Shown: positions 52,078 through 61,938, counted from the first letter of the stretch. The stretch is 64,000 bases of DNA from NORP233 sp050186825 (GCA_050186825.1 JBFWYD010000040.1:1-64000); one strand, 5' to 3'. Numbers and translations are program-made. Notes: generated by a model from the sequence alone, not told the origin.

Positions 52078-52479
52078 TCAGCCGTCGTTTCGCACGTTGA
52101 GCGGCGGCGGGGCGCCTGGGTCGTCCGCGTCGCGCGGCCGCGGCGGCGGCGGGTCGATCTGGGGCTGCTGGGACTGGGGCTGCTGAGGCGTGTGGGGCGA
52201 CTCCTGCGCGGCCTGGCGCCGGCGCGGGTCGGCGGGGCCGAAGTCGACGAAGCGCGCCCGGCTCGGCACGTGGTCCTCGACCTCGACGCCCTGGGCGAAG
52301 AGCACCGTGAACCACGAGGCGGCCGCGAGCAGCGCGCTGAAGCCGAAGGCGAGCATCACGAGCAGGATCCCCGGCCCGTCGCTGGTCCAGTGGGCCCGGC
52401 TGCCCACCTGCCACAGCCCGTAGGCGGCCAGGGTGGCGGCGAGGGCGACCAGGACCGCGCAGCCCCGCGCGCAGCCCAC
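52078..52479 (-). CDS. Small two-helix membrane protein with Pro/Gln-rich tail
   Basis: 133 aa with hydrophobic helices at about 6-25 and 38-62 and a soluble C-terminal tail rich in Gln, Pro and Asp (PPPPRPRDADDPGAPPP). No recognised family. It starts 3 nt after the HIT gene stop, so it is the last gene of that transcript. Confidence 0.6.
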   Translation of the reverse strand: MGCARGCAVLVALAATLAAYGLWQVGSRAHWTSDGPGILLVMLAFGFSALLAAASWFTVLFAQGVEVEDHVPSRARFVDFGPADPRRRQAAQESPHTPQQPQSQQPQIDPPPPRPRDADDPGAPPPLNVRNDG

Positions 52480-52482
52480 GCC

Positions 52483-52947
52483 TCAGGTCCAGCGGCCGGC
52501 CAGGCCGCGCCGCACCCGCTCGGCGATCTCCGCCGCCGCCGCCGTGGCAGCCGGGTCTTCGGGCTCGCGCTGGGCGGCGATCCGCTCGACGAAGAGCTGC
52601 GGCCCGCGCAGCGGCTCGTCGGGCGCGCGCGGGATCAGGTGGATGTGCAGGTGCGGGAGGACCTCGGTGAAGCAGCACACGTAGATCCGCTCCGCCCCGG
52701 TCACCTCCTTCAGCACCTGCGGCACGAGCTGCAGCAGCCGCCCCAGCTCCGCGCCCTCGGCCGCGTCGAGCCCGGTGATCCCCTCGGTGTGGCGGATCGT
52801 GCGCAGGATCAGCCACCCCGGCAGCGGCACCGGCGCCACCGCGTGCTCGAGGTGCCAGCGCGAGGTCTCGAGGATCCGCCCACCGGGCACGGCCCGCGGG
52901 TCCTTGGTCAGCGCGCAGGCCACGCACTCGTCCTCGACGTCGGTCAT
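52483..52947 (-). CDS. HIT-family nucleotide hydrolase/transferase
   Basis: 154 aa. The histidine triad is HLHIHLIP near residue 97; the N-terminal CVAC and ETSRWHLEHA blocks are typical of HIT proteins that cleave nucleoside phosphoramidates or dinucleoside polyphosphates. AGAGGAG before the ATG makes this a conventional start, unlike its upstream neighbours. Substrate not predictable. It lies 59 nt downstream of the 791-aa membrane protein gene and is probably cotranscribed with the small membrane gene after it. Confidence 0.9.
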   Translation of the reverse strand: MTDVEDECVACALTKDPRAVPGGRILETSRWHLEHAVAPVPLPGWLILRTIRHTEGITGLDAAEGAELGRLLQLVPQVLKEVTGAERIYVCCFTEVLPHLHIHLIPRAPDEPLRGPQLFVERIAAQREPEDPAATAAAAEIAERVRRGLAGRWT

Positions 52948-53006
52948 CGCGGCTCCTCTGTGGGGTGATCGGGCCAGCGTAGCGCCAGGTCCGAGCGCGC
53001 GCCCCA

Positions 53007-55382
53007 TCAGCGCGCGTCCCCGAGGAGCTCCTTGGCTCGGGAGCGGATGGGAGGGGGATAGGCCTCGTCGTCCGCGAGCTCCCGGGCGCGCGCGAGCGCA
53101 CCTGGGCGTCGGAGCGCCCAGCGCGCGAGGCCGAGGGGGCTGCGGTCCCAGGGGGGCTCGATCGCGCGCTCGAGGCAGAACAGGGCGACGTAGGTCTCCT
53201 CGAGCCGCCAGCCGCTCGGGTCCGGCACGCGCGCTCGCTGGAGGGCGTCGAGGACCAGGGACCAGGAGTCGTCCTCCAGGGGCTGCAGGAGCTGGCACAG
53301 GCCCAGCAACCCGCTCCTGCGCTCGTCCGCGTCGGGGCTCCTCAGGCGCTCGCGGAGGAAGGGCTCGACGAGGCGATCGAAGCCTTGCAGGGCGAGCCAG
53401 GTGCGTGTCTCGGCGGCCGAGGCGCGGTGATCCTCCGGGCGCTGGAACCTGCCGTAGCCCACGGAGACTGCGCCGCTCCGAGGGTCGCGCTCGACCACCT
53501 CGTGGATGTGCAGCGTGCCCGGGTCGGAAGGACGGCCCAGCGCACGCAAGAGCTCCTCGTTGGAGAATCCGGAGTACCACACGGCCAGCGCCCGCAGGCC
53601 GCCGCGCGAGTGGGGAGGTCGCGCGACCGTTCGCCAGAAGGGGACCATGGGTCCCGCGGCCTGCTGCAGGGCCACCCCGGAGCCCACGCGCTCGCGTAGC
53701 GAGATCAGCGACGCGAGGGCGGGGAGCGCGTCGGGGAACTGAAGGCTCCCGGCGAAGTCACACGTCGTGGGAGCCACGGAAATCGAGTGCCAGGCCCAGG
53801 CGGGCGCGTGGTAGCTCGCGGTCTGAAGCTCTGGGCGGCAGAAGAGGGTGATCACCTGTCCTGCCTCGGCGGTCCACTCGAGGGTCTGGGGTTGTCCGTC
53901 GACCATGCCCGAGACGAAGCCCGTGCCCCGGCCCGTGAAGCCGTCGACGAAGCGGCGCACGACCGGGTGCCGGACGCCGCACAGGAGCTCGTAGAGGGGG
54001 GACTTGGCGAGGCCCCCCACCTCCCTGAGCCAGAGCCAGCGCGCCACTCTGGCCGGGTCGACGGCGCGCTCGACCAGCGTCCCGCCCTGGATCGCCACGA
54101 CGCGCTCCTCGGCCTCGAGGCCCGCGGGGAGCGCGTGCGCGCCGAGGACCAGCAGCCGGTCCCAGTCGTTGAGCGCGCTGACCAGGAGGAGCTCGTTCCC
54201 GAGCGCGTCGGTCAGGGGGAGCTGGCGCGGCGGCAGCGGCGGGCGCCAGCAGAGCGCGAGGGCCACGAGCGCCGCGAGGAGGAGGGAGACCTCTCGCGCG
54301 CGCTGGGAGCGCTGGGAGCGCAGCCACAGCTCGCCCGGGGTGACCAGCCAGGTCATGACCGCCAGGGCCGGCGCGACCCAGGCCAGGCCGAGCGTCGCCC
54401 CTGCGTAGGCGGCCGGGGCTGCCCCCAGGACCAGGAACGCTGCCCGCCTGGCCCTCGGCCAGGAGGGGGTCGGGATCGTGGTCAGCGCGGTGACCTCGCC
54501 TCCCGCCGACGCCACCGCGGCGTCCGCGTCGTCGAGCGCGCGCAGCGCGGCCGCGCGCGCCTCCTCGGTCGCGGCCGGGAGCAGGGTCGTGAGCCCGGGG
54601 AGCTCCAGGCGGACGCCCTCCGCGGTGAGCGCACGCGGCCCGAGTTGGTCGAGGCGCGCCGCGCGTGCCCCGCGGCCGTCGAGGGCGTCGCAGGCCACCC
54701 GACCGCCCCACAGCTCGCACACCCCGTAGCGGCCGCCCAGCCAGCGCACGAGCCCCAGGTGCAGGCCGAGCGGCAGCCACACCGCCACGACGCCGAACGC
54801 CAGCAGCGTCCCGAGCCAGGCGGTCTCCGGCAGCCCGGCCGGTGCGATCCGCCTCGCCTGCAAGGCCAGCGCGGGCCCGTAGCTCCAGAGCAGCAGCCCG
54901 CACACGAGCGCGCCCGCGAGCAGCCCCAAGCGCGGGCCGATCAGGTGCGCGCGCTCGCCGGCCGCGGCTAGACGCAGGCGCTGTCGCTCACGCCAGCGCC
55001 GGGCCAGGAGCGGGACCGCCGCGAGCAGCGCGACGAGGTTCGCGACCCAGGCCTGGTCCTCGAAGGGGTAGGGGTCGAGCAGGAAGGCGCGCGTTCCCCA
55101 GCCGCGCGCGGCCAGCGCGGCCGCCAGGTGCAGCTTCACGAGCAGCAGCCCGAGCACGGTCCAGGGCACGACCGTCGCGACCGCCCAGCTCAGCTCGCGC
55201 GCGATCCGCCAGCCGAGCGGCGCGGGGCGGACGAAGCAGGGGCCCGCGGGGAAGCGCGCCGGGACGCCCCCGCGGGGCGAGAGCGGCGCGTCGCAGCGCG
55301 GGCACTGCGCCGGCTCGGCGCCGTCGGCGTGGACGCGCGCGCCGTTGGCGCACTGGGGGCAGCTCACGAGGACCAGCTCCAC
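53007..55382 (-). CDS. Zinc-ribbon membrane protein, triplicated family (intact copy)
   Basis: 791 aa from a GTG. An N-terminal ribbon (SCPQC...CPRC, residues 8-29) is followed by helices near 56-75, 94-115, 142-165 and 180-205, a soluble stretch, two or three more helices (about 325-390), and a soluble part with NDWDRLLVLGAH and RHPVVRRFVDGFTGRG. The last 200 residues are helical and HEAT-like. No enzyme motif is recognised and I cannot name the family. Two paralogues lie directly upstream on the same strand. The start is supported by a TATCCT box. Confidence 0.75.
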   Translation of the reverse strand: MELVLVSCPQCANGARVHADGAEPAQCPRCDAPLSPRGGVPARFPAGPCFVRPAPLGWRIARELSWAVATVVPWTVLGLLLVKLHLAAALAARGWGTRAFLLDPYPFEDQAWVANLVALLAAVPLLARRWRERQRLRLAAAGERAHLIGPRLGLLAGALVCGLLLWSYGPALALQARRIAPAGLPETAWLGTLLAFGVVAVWLPLGLHLGLVRWLGGRYGVCELWGGRVACDALDGRGARAARLDQLGPRALTAEGVRLELPGLTTLLPAATEEARAAALRALDDADAAVASAGGEVTALTTIPTPSWPRARRAAFLVLGAAPAAYAGATLGLAWVAPALAVMTWLVTPGELWLRSQRSQRAREVSLLLAALVALALCWRPPLPPRQLPLTDALGNELLLVSALNDWDRLLVLGAHALPAGLEAEERVVAIQGGTLVERAVDPARVARWLWLREVGGLAKSPLYELLCGVRHPVVRRFVDGFTGRGTGFVSGMVDGQPQTLEWTAEAGQVITLFCRPELQTASYHAPAWAWHSISVAPTTCDFAGSLQFPDALPALASLISLRERVGSGVALQQAAGPMVPFWRTVARPPHSRGGLRALAVWYSGFSNEELLRALGRPSDPGTLHIHEVVERDPRSGAVSVGYGRFQRPEDHRASAAETRTWLALQGFDRLVEPFLRERLRSPDADERRSGLLGLCQLLQPLEDDSWSLVLDALQRARVPDPSGWRLEETYVALFCLERAIEPPWDRSPLGLARWALRRPGALARARELADDEAYPPPIRSRAKELLGDAR

Positions 55383-55389
55383 GGGGCCG

Positions 55390-55395
55390 AGGATA
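55390..55395 (-). promoter_or_regulatory. TATCCT box 7 nt before the 791-aa membrane gene
   Basis: The minus strand reads GCTATCCT, then CGGCCCC and GTG. All three paralogues carry a GCTATC-type box at this position. Confidence 0.5.
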
Positions 55396-55450
55396 GCGAG
55401 GCGCTCCCGGCCGTTCGCGCGTGATGACAGATCGTCCGACCGTCGGGTGG

Positions 55451-56576
55451 TTATCGCCCGCGCACGCGGCGCAGGGCGCGGGCGGCGTCGTCGCGGACCC
55501 GGGCTGGGTGCTCTTCGTCGGCAGCGATCGCCTCGAGCAGCGGAGCCCGCGCAGCAAGCTTGGGCGCGCTCGCGGCCTCCATGCGCTCCCTCAGGGCGTC
55601 CGCGGCGCGCCACGAGGAGGCGGACAGGCGAGCCAGCGCGGCCCAGGCCTCGCTCGGTCCCGTGTGCCGGACCAGGACCTCCGCGGCGGCGACCTCGAAG
55701 TGGCAGCGGTTCCAGCGCTGCTCCCGCGGTCGCGGCCGCTCGGCCGCGACGCTCGCGGCCACGGGCACCAACCGCGCGCCGAGGCCCGCGTCGAGCAGCG
55801 AGCGCAGGAGGGGAGCTCGCAGCGCGAGCGGCCGCTCGGGGTCGCGCGCGATCGCGCAGGCGCGCCACAGGGCCACCGCGCCGCGCGCGCGCTCGCGGGC
55901 CAGCGGGTAGAGGCCTGCGACGTGCGCGGGCTCGAGCGCGCGGAGCAGGACGGGGCCGGCGTGGACCTGGACCTCGGCGGGGCCCTGCTCGAGGGCCTGG
56001 AGCGCCAGGGTCCAGCTCGTCGAGTCCAGGGGCTCCGGCAGGGCAGCCAGGCCGTCCAGCGCCTCCTGCTGGTGCCGGGCCACGGGGCTCTGGAGGCGCT
56101 CGCGCAGGCAGGCCTCGACGAGCTCCTGACCGCCCTCCGCCCGCACCACGGGGGCGAAGCGCAGCTCCCGCTGCGCGGCCTCGGTCACGACCTGACGGAG
56201 CTGGCGGCGATCCGACCCAGGCGCCGTTCGGAGCCGCCAGAAGGGGAGCACGTCGCCCAACGCCGTCTCGAGGGGCGCGCCCGCGGCGACCCAGGCGCGC
56301 GCCTCGAGCAGGCGCGCGAGCGGCGGGAGCGGGTCCGGGTCAGGGAGAGCAGCGCCAGGGGGCGAGCGTCGCGGTCAGCCAGGCGAGCTCGCGGGCCAGC
56401 CGCCCGCCGAGGGGTGCCGGGCGCGAGAAGCAGCTCCCGCTGACGAAGTGCGCCTCGACCCCGCCGCGCCGCGGGAGCGGCCCGTTGCACACCGCGCAGC
56501 GCCCCGGGTCGGCCGCGTCGTCGGGCCGGCGCGCGCCGGCGCCGCAGGCAGGGCAGGAGAGGAGCGAGGCGGCCAC
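55451..56576 (-). pseudogene. Third copy of the membrane family, internal deletion and frameshift
   Basis: From a GTG at 56576 the frame gives the zinc ribbon (SCPACG...CAVC) and first helix to TLAPW, then stops at 56340. The downstream frame resumes with LPDPDPLPPLARLLEARAWV and LGDVLPFW and runs to 55451 as the HEAT-like C-terminal region. Against the paralogues, about 470 middle residues are gone and the two halves are out of frame. The 269-codon C-terminal frame (from 56260) is intact and might still be translated. The promoter box remains. Confidence 0.75.
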
Positions 56577-56582
56577 GCGCGC

Positions 56583-56588
56583 AAGATA
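56583..56588 (-). promoter_or_regulatory. TATCTT box 6 nt before the broken membrane gene
   Basis: The minus strand reads GCTATCTT, then GCGCGC and GTG at 56576, as in the two paralogues. Confidence 0.45.
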
Positions 56589-56618
56589 GCGACGCGCGCG
56601 CGGCGCGTCCGGATGCGC

Positions 56619-59562
56619 CTAGCCGCCCGCGAGGCGTGCCAGCGCGCTGCGGGCCAGCGCGCGCGCCCAGTCCTGCTCGTCCGCGGCGAGCGCGCGCAGG
56701 GCGCCCTGCTGGGCGCGCAGCTCGGGCTCGTCGCAGGCGCGGACGCGCGCCTCCAGCGCCTCGCGCGCGTCGGGCAACCAGGGCGCGATCCGGACCAGCG
56801 CGGGCCAGGCCTCGGTCCCGCGCGCGTGGCGCAGCAGCGCGCGCGCGGCCAGCTCGCGCAGGGCGCGCGGGGCGCCCTCGGTCAGGGCGGTCTCCTCCGC
56901 GAGGGCCACGACCTCCGCCCGCATGCCCGCGGGCGGGGTCCCCTCGGCGAGGGCGTGCATGGCTTCGAGCCGCAGCTCGGCGGGGCCGCCCCGCGCGAGC
57001 TCGAGCAGGCGGCGCGTGGCCTCGGGCAGGCGCGCGGCGTGGCGCAGCAGCGAGAAGGGGTCGCGCGCGCGCGCCGGCGCGAGCGCGCTCGCGAGTGTGG
57101 CGCAGGCCTGGCGCCGCAGCGCGGGCAGCCACTCCAGGCGCCCGCCCTCCTCCCACCACAGCCCGCCGCCGGCGTCGGGCGCCAGGGTCGCGAGCACCAG
57201 CCGCCAGCTCTCGGGCTCGAGCGGGCGCAGCAGCCGGGAGAGTCCGATCAGGGCCTCGAAGCGCTGGTTCGGCTCGGGGCTGCGCAGGCGCTCGCGCAGG
57301 TAGGGCTCGACCCCCCCCCTCGAGCCCGCGCGCGAGCAGCTCCGCGCGCAGGCCGAGCCGGCAGGACTCGCGCGCGTCGTGGAGCGTGGGGCCGCGCGAG
57401 CGGCGGGTCAGGAAGTAGTCCTCGAGGCCGACCGCGGCCGCCGTCTGCCGCGTCACGAACAGGTGGCGGTCCTCGAGGTCGCCGCAGTACCAGCGGGCCA
57501 GCTCGCGCAGCGCCTGGCGGCCGGGCGGGCTGGGGGCGGGCGGCCAGAAGGGGAGGAGCCCCGCCGTCGCGCGGTCCAGGCCTGCGCGCGCGTCCTCCTC
57601 GCGCAGGGCGAGCAGCGCCTCGAGCGCCGGCGGGGGCCCCGGGAAGGCCACGTGCTGCACGCCGCGCAGTCCGGCCCACTCCCAGCCCAGGGGCGGCAAG
57701 CGCGAGGAGAACATCCAGCTCATGTCGTCGAGCGAGCGCGCGACCGGCTCCACGCCGCCCCACACCGCGAGCACGCGCCCGCGCTCCGCGATCCACTCCA
57801 GGCGCGCGGGGCGCCCGTCCACCGGGCCGCGCAGGCGCCCGTAGCCGCGGCCCGTGAAGCCCTGCACGAAGCGGCGCACGAGGGGGTGCTCGCTCCCGGC
57901 CAGGAGCTGGCGGAGGGTGGGCTGGCGACCCGCGTGGTGGAAGGCGCGGGCGAGCCTGGCCCGCGCGTCGCTCCGCTCGACCACCTGGCCGTCGACCACG
58001 ACCACCACGCCCGTGGCGCCCTCCAGCCCAGGCGGAGGCGCGTGCGCGCCGAGCACGAGCAGCCGGTCCCAGTCGCCCGGGCGGCCGCAGAAGGCCATCT
58101 CGTTCTGCAGGTCGTCGTCGGCGCCGAAGACCTCGGTCTTCAGGGGCGGTCGCGCGCAGAGCGCGAGGGTCAGGCCGAGCAGCGCGAGCGTCAGCGCGGC
58201 GCCCGCGAGCTCGCCGCGCCGGCTCCGTGGGCGACGCGTCGCCTCCGTGGGCGACGCCTTCGCGCAGGCCGAGCTGAGTCCGGCGACGGCGCTTCCGTCG
58301 AGCAGTCGAGCGGGCACGCGCGCGAGCAAGCGCTCCACGACCGCGGGCTCCCAGCCCTCGAGCGCCAGCGTCAGGCGCTCGCCTGCGCGCGTCTCGAGCT
58401 CGAGCCGCTCGGGGCCGCGGCGGAGCTGCGCGACCTCGTGCCAGGCGAGGAAGCGCGCGGCGAGCAGGCCCGCATCGTTCGCGAGCAGCGGCGCCCCGCG
58501 CAGGTCGCGCTCGCGGGCGCGCACGAACAGGAGCAGCCCCGGCGAGACCAGGATCACGGCCAGCGCCAGGGCCGGGCCGGCCCAGGCCAGCCCGAGCGCC
58601 ACGGCCGCGGTCAGGGCTGGGGCCAGGAGCAGTAGCGCCAGCCCGACGCTCGCGCTCGCGCGGGGCGGCGTCCCCGGCAGCTCCTCGAGCCGCGTCGGGT
58701 CCCAGGTGTCGAGGGCCGCCAGGCCGGCCGCGCGCGCCGCCTCGCTCGGGGCGGGCAGGAGCACGTCCCCGCCGGGGAGCTCCAGGCGCAGGCCGTGGGG
58801 GGTCGAGGTGCGGGCGCCGACGTCGCTGAGCGGCGCCACGCGGAGCCCGCGCCCGTCCGCCGTCCCGCAGGCGACCAGGCCGCTCGAGAGCTCCAAGGTC
58901 CCGTAGCGACCTTGGAGCCAGCGCACGAGCCCGAGGTGGAGCAGGAGCGGCGCGCAGGTGATCGCGACCGCCAGGGCCCCCACGCTCCCGGCGAAGGCGC
59001 TCTCGGGGAGGCGCGCCTGCGCGACCAGCGTGTGCAGGGGCGCGAGCTTCGTGAGCTGGCTCATGACGAGCAGCGCGGTCAGGACGCCGGCGGGGGCGAG
59101 CCCGAGCACGGGCGGGAGCCAGGGCGCTCGCTCGCGCGCGCGGGCGCGCCAGGGGTGCGCCTGTGCGCGCCAGCGCCAGGCGCAGAGCGGGATCGCGGCG
59201 ACCAGAGGGAGCACGCTCGCCAGATCGGCCTGCCAGGCGAAGGGATAGGGGTCCCAGAGCTGGCGCATCGCGAAGCCGAAGCCGAGCGACGCGAGCCAGA
59301 GCTCCAGCCGGAGCTGGGCGAGCGTGAGGCCGAGCAGGACCCAGGGGACGATGGTCGCGAGCAGCCAGGTCAGCTCGCGCGCGAGCTGCCAGCCGCCCGG
59401 AACGGGGCGGACGAAGCAGGGCCCCGCGGCGAAGCAGGCCCGCTCTCCACCCGTGGTCGGGAGGGGCGCCTCGCAGGCGGCGCAGCGCGCGCGCTCGCGG
59501 ACCTCCTCGCCCACTCGCGCGCCGGCGCCGCAGGACCGGCAACGAAGGAGCACGTCGCTCAC
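56619..59562 (-). CDS. Zinc-ribbon membrane protein, triplicated family (frameshifted at a G9 run)
   Basis: From a GTG at 59562: zinc ribbon (RCRSCG...CAAC), helices and soluble blocks collinear with the 791-aa paralogue (GDWDRLLVLGAH, EHPLVRRFVQGFTGRGYG, TAGLLPFW), as far as ELLARGLEG. There a run of nine G (57311-57319 on the plus strand as C) shifts the frame; with eight G the chain would continue VEPYLRERLRSPEPNQRF, as in the paralogue, to LARLAGG at 56619, giving 980 aa. Read as given, the shifted frame runs on to 56185 with an Arg/Ala-rich non-homologous tail. This could be a sequencing slip, a real mutation or a phase-variable tract. Confidence 0.7.
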
Positions 59563-59568
59563 GCGGTC

Positions 59569-59574
59569 ACGATA
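59569..59574 (-). promoter_or_regulatory. TATCGT box 6 nt before the frameshifted membrane gene
   Basis: The minus strand reads GCTATCGT, then GACCGC and GTG at 59562. Confidence 0.5.
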
Positions 59575-59599
59575 GCGGCGCCGGCCGGACCAGGCCGCG

Positions 59600-59670
59600 C
59601 AGGCACATGGGTGACATGTGACCCAGGCATATGGGTGACAGGTGACCCAGGCACATGGGTGACGTCGACC
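59600..59670. repeat. Three 24-bp tandem repeats in a divergent promoter region
   Basis: CAGGCACATGGGTGAC plus eight bases, repeated at 59600-59623, 59624-59647 and (23 bp, diverged end) 59648-59670. Each unit has GGGTGAC followed by a GTGACC-like half. They lie 26 bp upstream of the TATCGT box and could be operator sites. No gene is seen in 59575-59828. Confidence 0.8.
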
Positions 59671-59828
59671 GGCCGTCGTCTCGGCGCCTGCGCCCTGAGC
59701 GACCTCCTCGGGGCGCTCTGCCGCTTGTTTCGCCACCCTTTCCGAATCTGGGTGGATGTGGCGGCCGGATCTGGGAACGTTGGTCACAAGTGCTGCTGCT
59801 CAGGGGGGTTCCGATCGCATTAGTTTCT

Positions 59829-59857
59829 TTGCTTGGGTGAGTCGCATCGGTTAGCGT
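59829..59857 (+). promoter_or_regulatory. Candidate sigma-70-type promoter for the TULIP-like lipoprotein
   Basis: TTGCTT (59829-59834), a 17-nt spacer and TAGCGT (59852-59857) in a locally A/T-richer stretch. The start would be near 59864, leaving a leader of about 56 nt. Confidence 0.5.
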
Positions 59858-59868
59858 CTGCCGCTCGA

Positions 59869-59898
59869 CGCCCGTGTGCGCCTCGCGCACACCGGGCG
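59869..59898 (+). other. Hairpin in the leader of the TULIP-like lipoprotein gene
   Basis: CGCCCGTGTGCG (59869-59880) pairs with 59886-59898 with one bulged C and a 5-nt loop. It ends 21 nt before the ATG; GAGAG lies in between. It may stabilise the message or act as a regulatory leader. Confidence 0.45.
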
Positions 59899-59919
59899 CA
59901 GACGAACTGAGAGAACCTC

Positions 59920-61938
59920 ATGCGCCTCACTCCTCTCGTGGCGCTGCTGCTCGGCGTGTCGCTCCTCGCCGGGTGCGGCAGCAGCAGCAGCGGCGGCTCC
60001 GGCAACGCGGCCAGCACAGCGGCGGCGACCAGCGGCGCGACCGCGACCGGCACCAGCGCCAGCGGCCCGAGCCCGCTCACGAGCGGCGTGATCTCGGCCG
60101 GGGCCGGGGGCGGCGCGACGGGCACCGTGGTCGGCAGCACCGCGCCCGGCTCGACCGGCGTCCCGAGCGGCACGGTCGGCAGCGGGACGAGTGGAAGCGG
60201 CGGCGCGCCTGGCACGCCGGGCTCTGGCTCGACGACGCCCGGCTCGACGACGCCCGCGCCCAGCGGCCCGGACCTCTCGCCGCCCCTGATCGCGCTGATC
60301 TCGCCCAACCGCGGGACCTTCACCACGCTCCAGGCGGTCGTGGTCGAGGGCACGATCAGCGATCAGACCGGCGTGGCCTACTTCCTGATCAACGGCGCGC
60401 CCGCCGCGATCGCGCCCGGCGGCGCCTTCCGCGAGACCGTCGCCCTCACCAACGGGCTGAACGTGATCACGCTCCAGGCCGCGGACCCGCTCGGGCACGC
60501 GACCCAGACCGCCCTCTCCGTGGTCTCGGGCACCTTCCTGCCCGAGTCGAGCGTCGTCGCGGATGCGGTCGCCACCCGGCTGAACCGCCCCGGCTTCGAC
60601 GCGATCGAGCGGGTTGCCGCGCAGCAGCTCGGCGGCGTGAGCCTCGCGACCATGATCATGGCGCAGAACCCGCTCTACAGCGGCAGCGCCGGCCTGGCCA
60701 GCGTCCAGGTCGACGCCACCCAAGCGAGCTTCGGCACGCCGGCCCTCGACCTCGACCCGCGCCAGGGCGGCCTCTACGTCAAGGCGGAGCTGCCGAACAT
60801 CGACGTGACCGTGCGCGCGCACGGCCAGGTGCTCGGGATCGGCTACTCGGTCACCACCAACGTGACGGCCGACAAGGCCACCCTCGAGGCGATAGCGACC
60901 GTGAACGTGGCCGCGGGCGTGGTCACCACCCAGCTGACCCAGGTCGTGGTCACCCTCGACAACTTCCGCTTCGACATAGGCGGCGTGCCGACCTTCCTCG
61001 AGAACCTGGCCCGCAACGCGTTGCGCGGGCTGATCGAGCGCCAGGTCCAGCGCCAGGTCGAGCAGATCGTGCCCCAGGAGATCAACAAGGCGATCGCCGG
61101 CGCCAACGGCCCGATCACCCAGACCGTGATGGGTCGCCCCGTGACCCTGCACGTGATCCCGACCGCGGTCACCTTCGACCCGGACGGCTGCACCGTGACG
61201 GCCGACGCCGACATGACCATGCCCCCGGCCCCCGGCGTGACCCTGCCCACCACCCCGGGCTCGCTCTGGACGGCGGGCGCGCTGCCGACCCTCGGCACCC
61301 AGCGCGCGGTCTACCTCTCGGCCAACGACGACCTGCTCAACCGCATCGGCCACGCGGCCTGGCGCGGCGGGCTCATGAACCTCAAGATCGACCAGGCCTA
61401 CGTGCAGCAGCACCTCTCGCTGCCCTCGTGGGTGTCCTTCGACGCCTTCCTCCTGCAGGTCTTCTTCCCGCAGCTCGTGGGCGTGGTCTCCCCGACCGAC
61501 CCGCTCGAGCTCGAGATCGGCGCGCTGACGCCCCCGATCTTCCAGACCAAGCCGGCCCCCGGCCTGCTCGAGGCCGGGATCGGCGACCTGACGCTCTCGA
61601 TCTACGTGGCGCCCGTCGGCCAGCAGCGCCGCCTGGTGCTCGCGACCAGCCTCCAGGTCAAGCTCGACGTCGCGCCCAGCGTGAGCAACGGCACCCTGCG
61701 CGTCGCCCTCGGCGGGCGGCCCGTGGTGGTCACCGACGTCCACTCGACGCTGGTGCCCATGAACCAGACCGCGGTCGAGAACATCGTCGACTTCCTGGTC
61801 CCGCCGGTGCTCCAGCTGCTGGTCGCCTCGTGGAGCGGCTTTCCGCTGCCGACCCACCCGGCCGTGACCCCGAGCAACGTGGACCTGCTCCGCGACGGCC
61901 CCGCGCTCGACTTCATCACGATCCGGGGCGACCTCTAG
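59920..61938 (+). CDS. Lipoprotein with predicted TULIP (BPI/LBP-like) lipid-binding fold
   Basis: 672 aa. A lipobox (SLLAGC) is followed by a 100-residue Gly/Ser/Thr/Ala spacer, then an Ig-like unit (SPNRGTFTTLQAVVVEGTI...GLNVITLQAAD). From about 210 the chain has features of BPI/LBP-type domains: an amphipathic NALRGLIERQVQRQVEQIVP helix, LSANDDLLNRIGHAAWRGGL (compare the N...L...W..G.L motif) and a C-terminal VENIVDFLVPPVLQLL followed by GFPLP. Such folds hold lipids in a hydrophobic tube, so a lipid-binding or transfer role at the outer membrane is proposed. The call is by motif resemblance only. Confidence 0.65.
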   Translation: MRLTPLVALLLGVSLLAGCGSSSSGGSGNAASTAAATSGATATGTSASGPSPLTSGVISAGAGGGATGTVVGSTAPGSTGVPSGTVGSGTSGSGGAPGTPGSGSTTPGSTTPAPSGPDLSPPLIALISPNRGTFTTLQAVVVEGTISDQTGVAYFLINGAPAAIAPGGAFRETVALTNGLNVITLQAADPLGHATQTALSVVSGTFLPESSVVADAVATRLNRPGFDAIERVAAQQLGGVSLATMIMAQNPLYSGSAGLASVQVDATQASFGTPALDLDPRQGGLYVKAELPNIDVTVRAHGQVLGIGYSVTTNVTADKATLEAIATVNVAAGVVTTQLTQVVVTLDNFRFDIGGVPTFLENLARNALRGLIERQVQRQVEQIVPQEINKAIAGANGPITQTVMGRPVTLHVIPTAVTFDPDGCTVTADADMTMPPAPGVTLPTTPGSLWTAGALPTLGTQRAVYLSANDDLLNRIGHAAWRGGLMNLKIDQAYVQQHLSLPSWVSFDAFLLQVFFPQLVGVVSPTDPLELEIGALTPPIFQTKPAPGLLEAGIGDLTLSIYVAPVGQQRRLVLATSLQVKLDVAPSVSNGTLRVALGGRPVVVTDVHSTLVPMNQTAVENIVDFLVPPVLQLLVASWSGFPLPTHPAVTPSNVDLLRDGPALDFITIRGDL

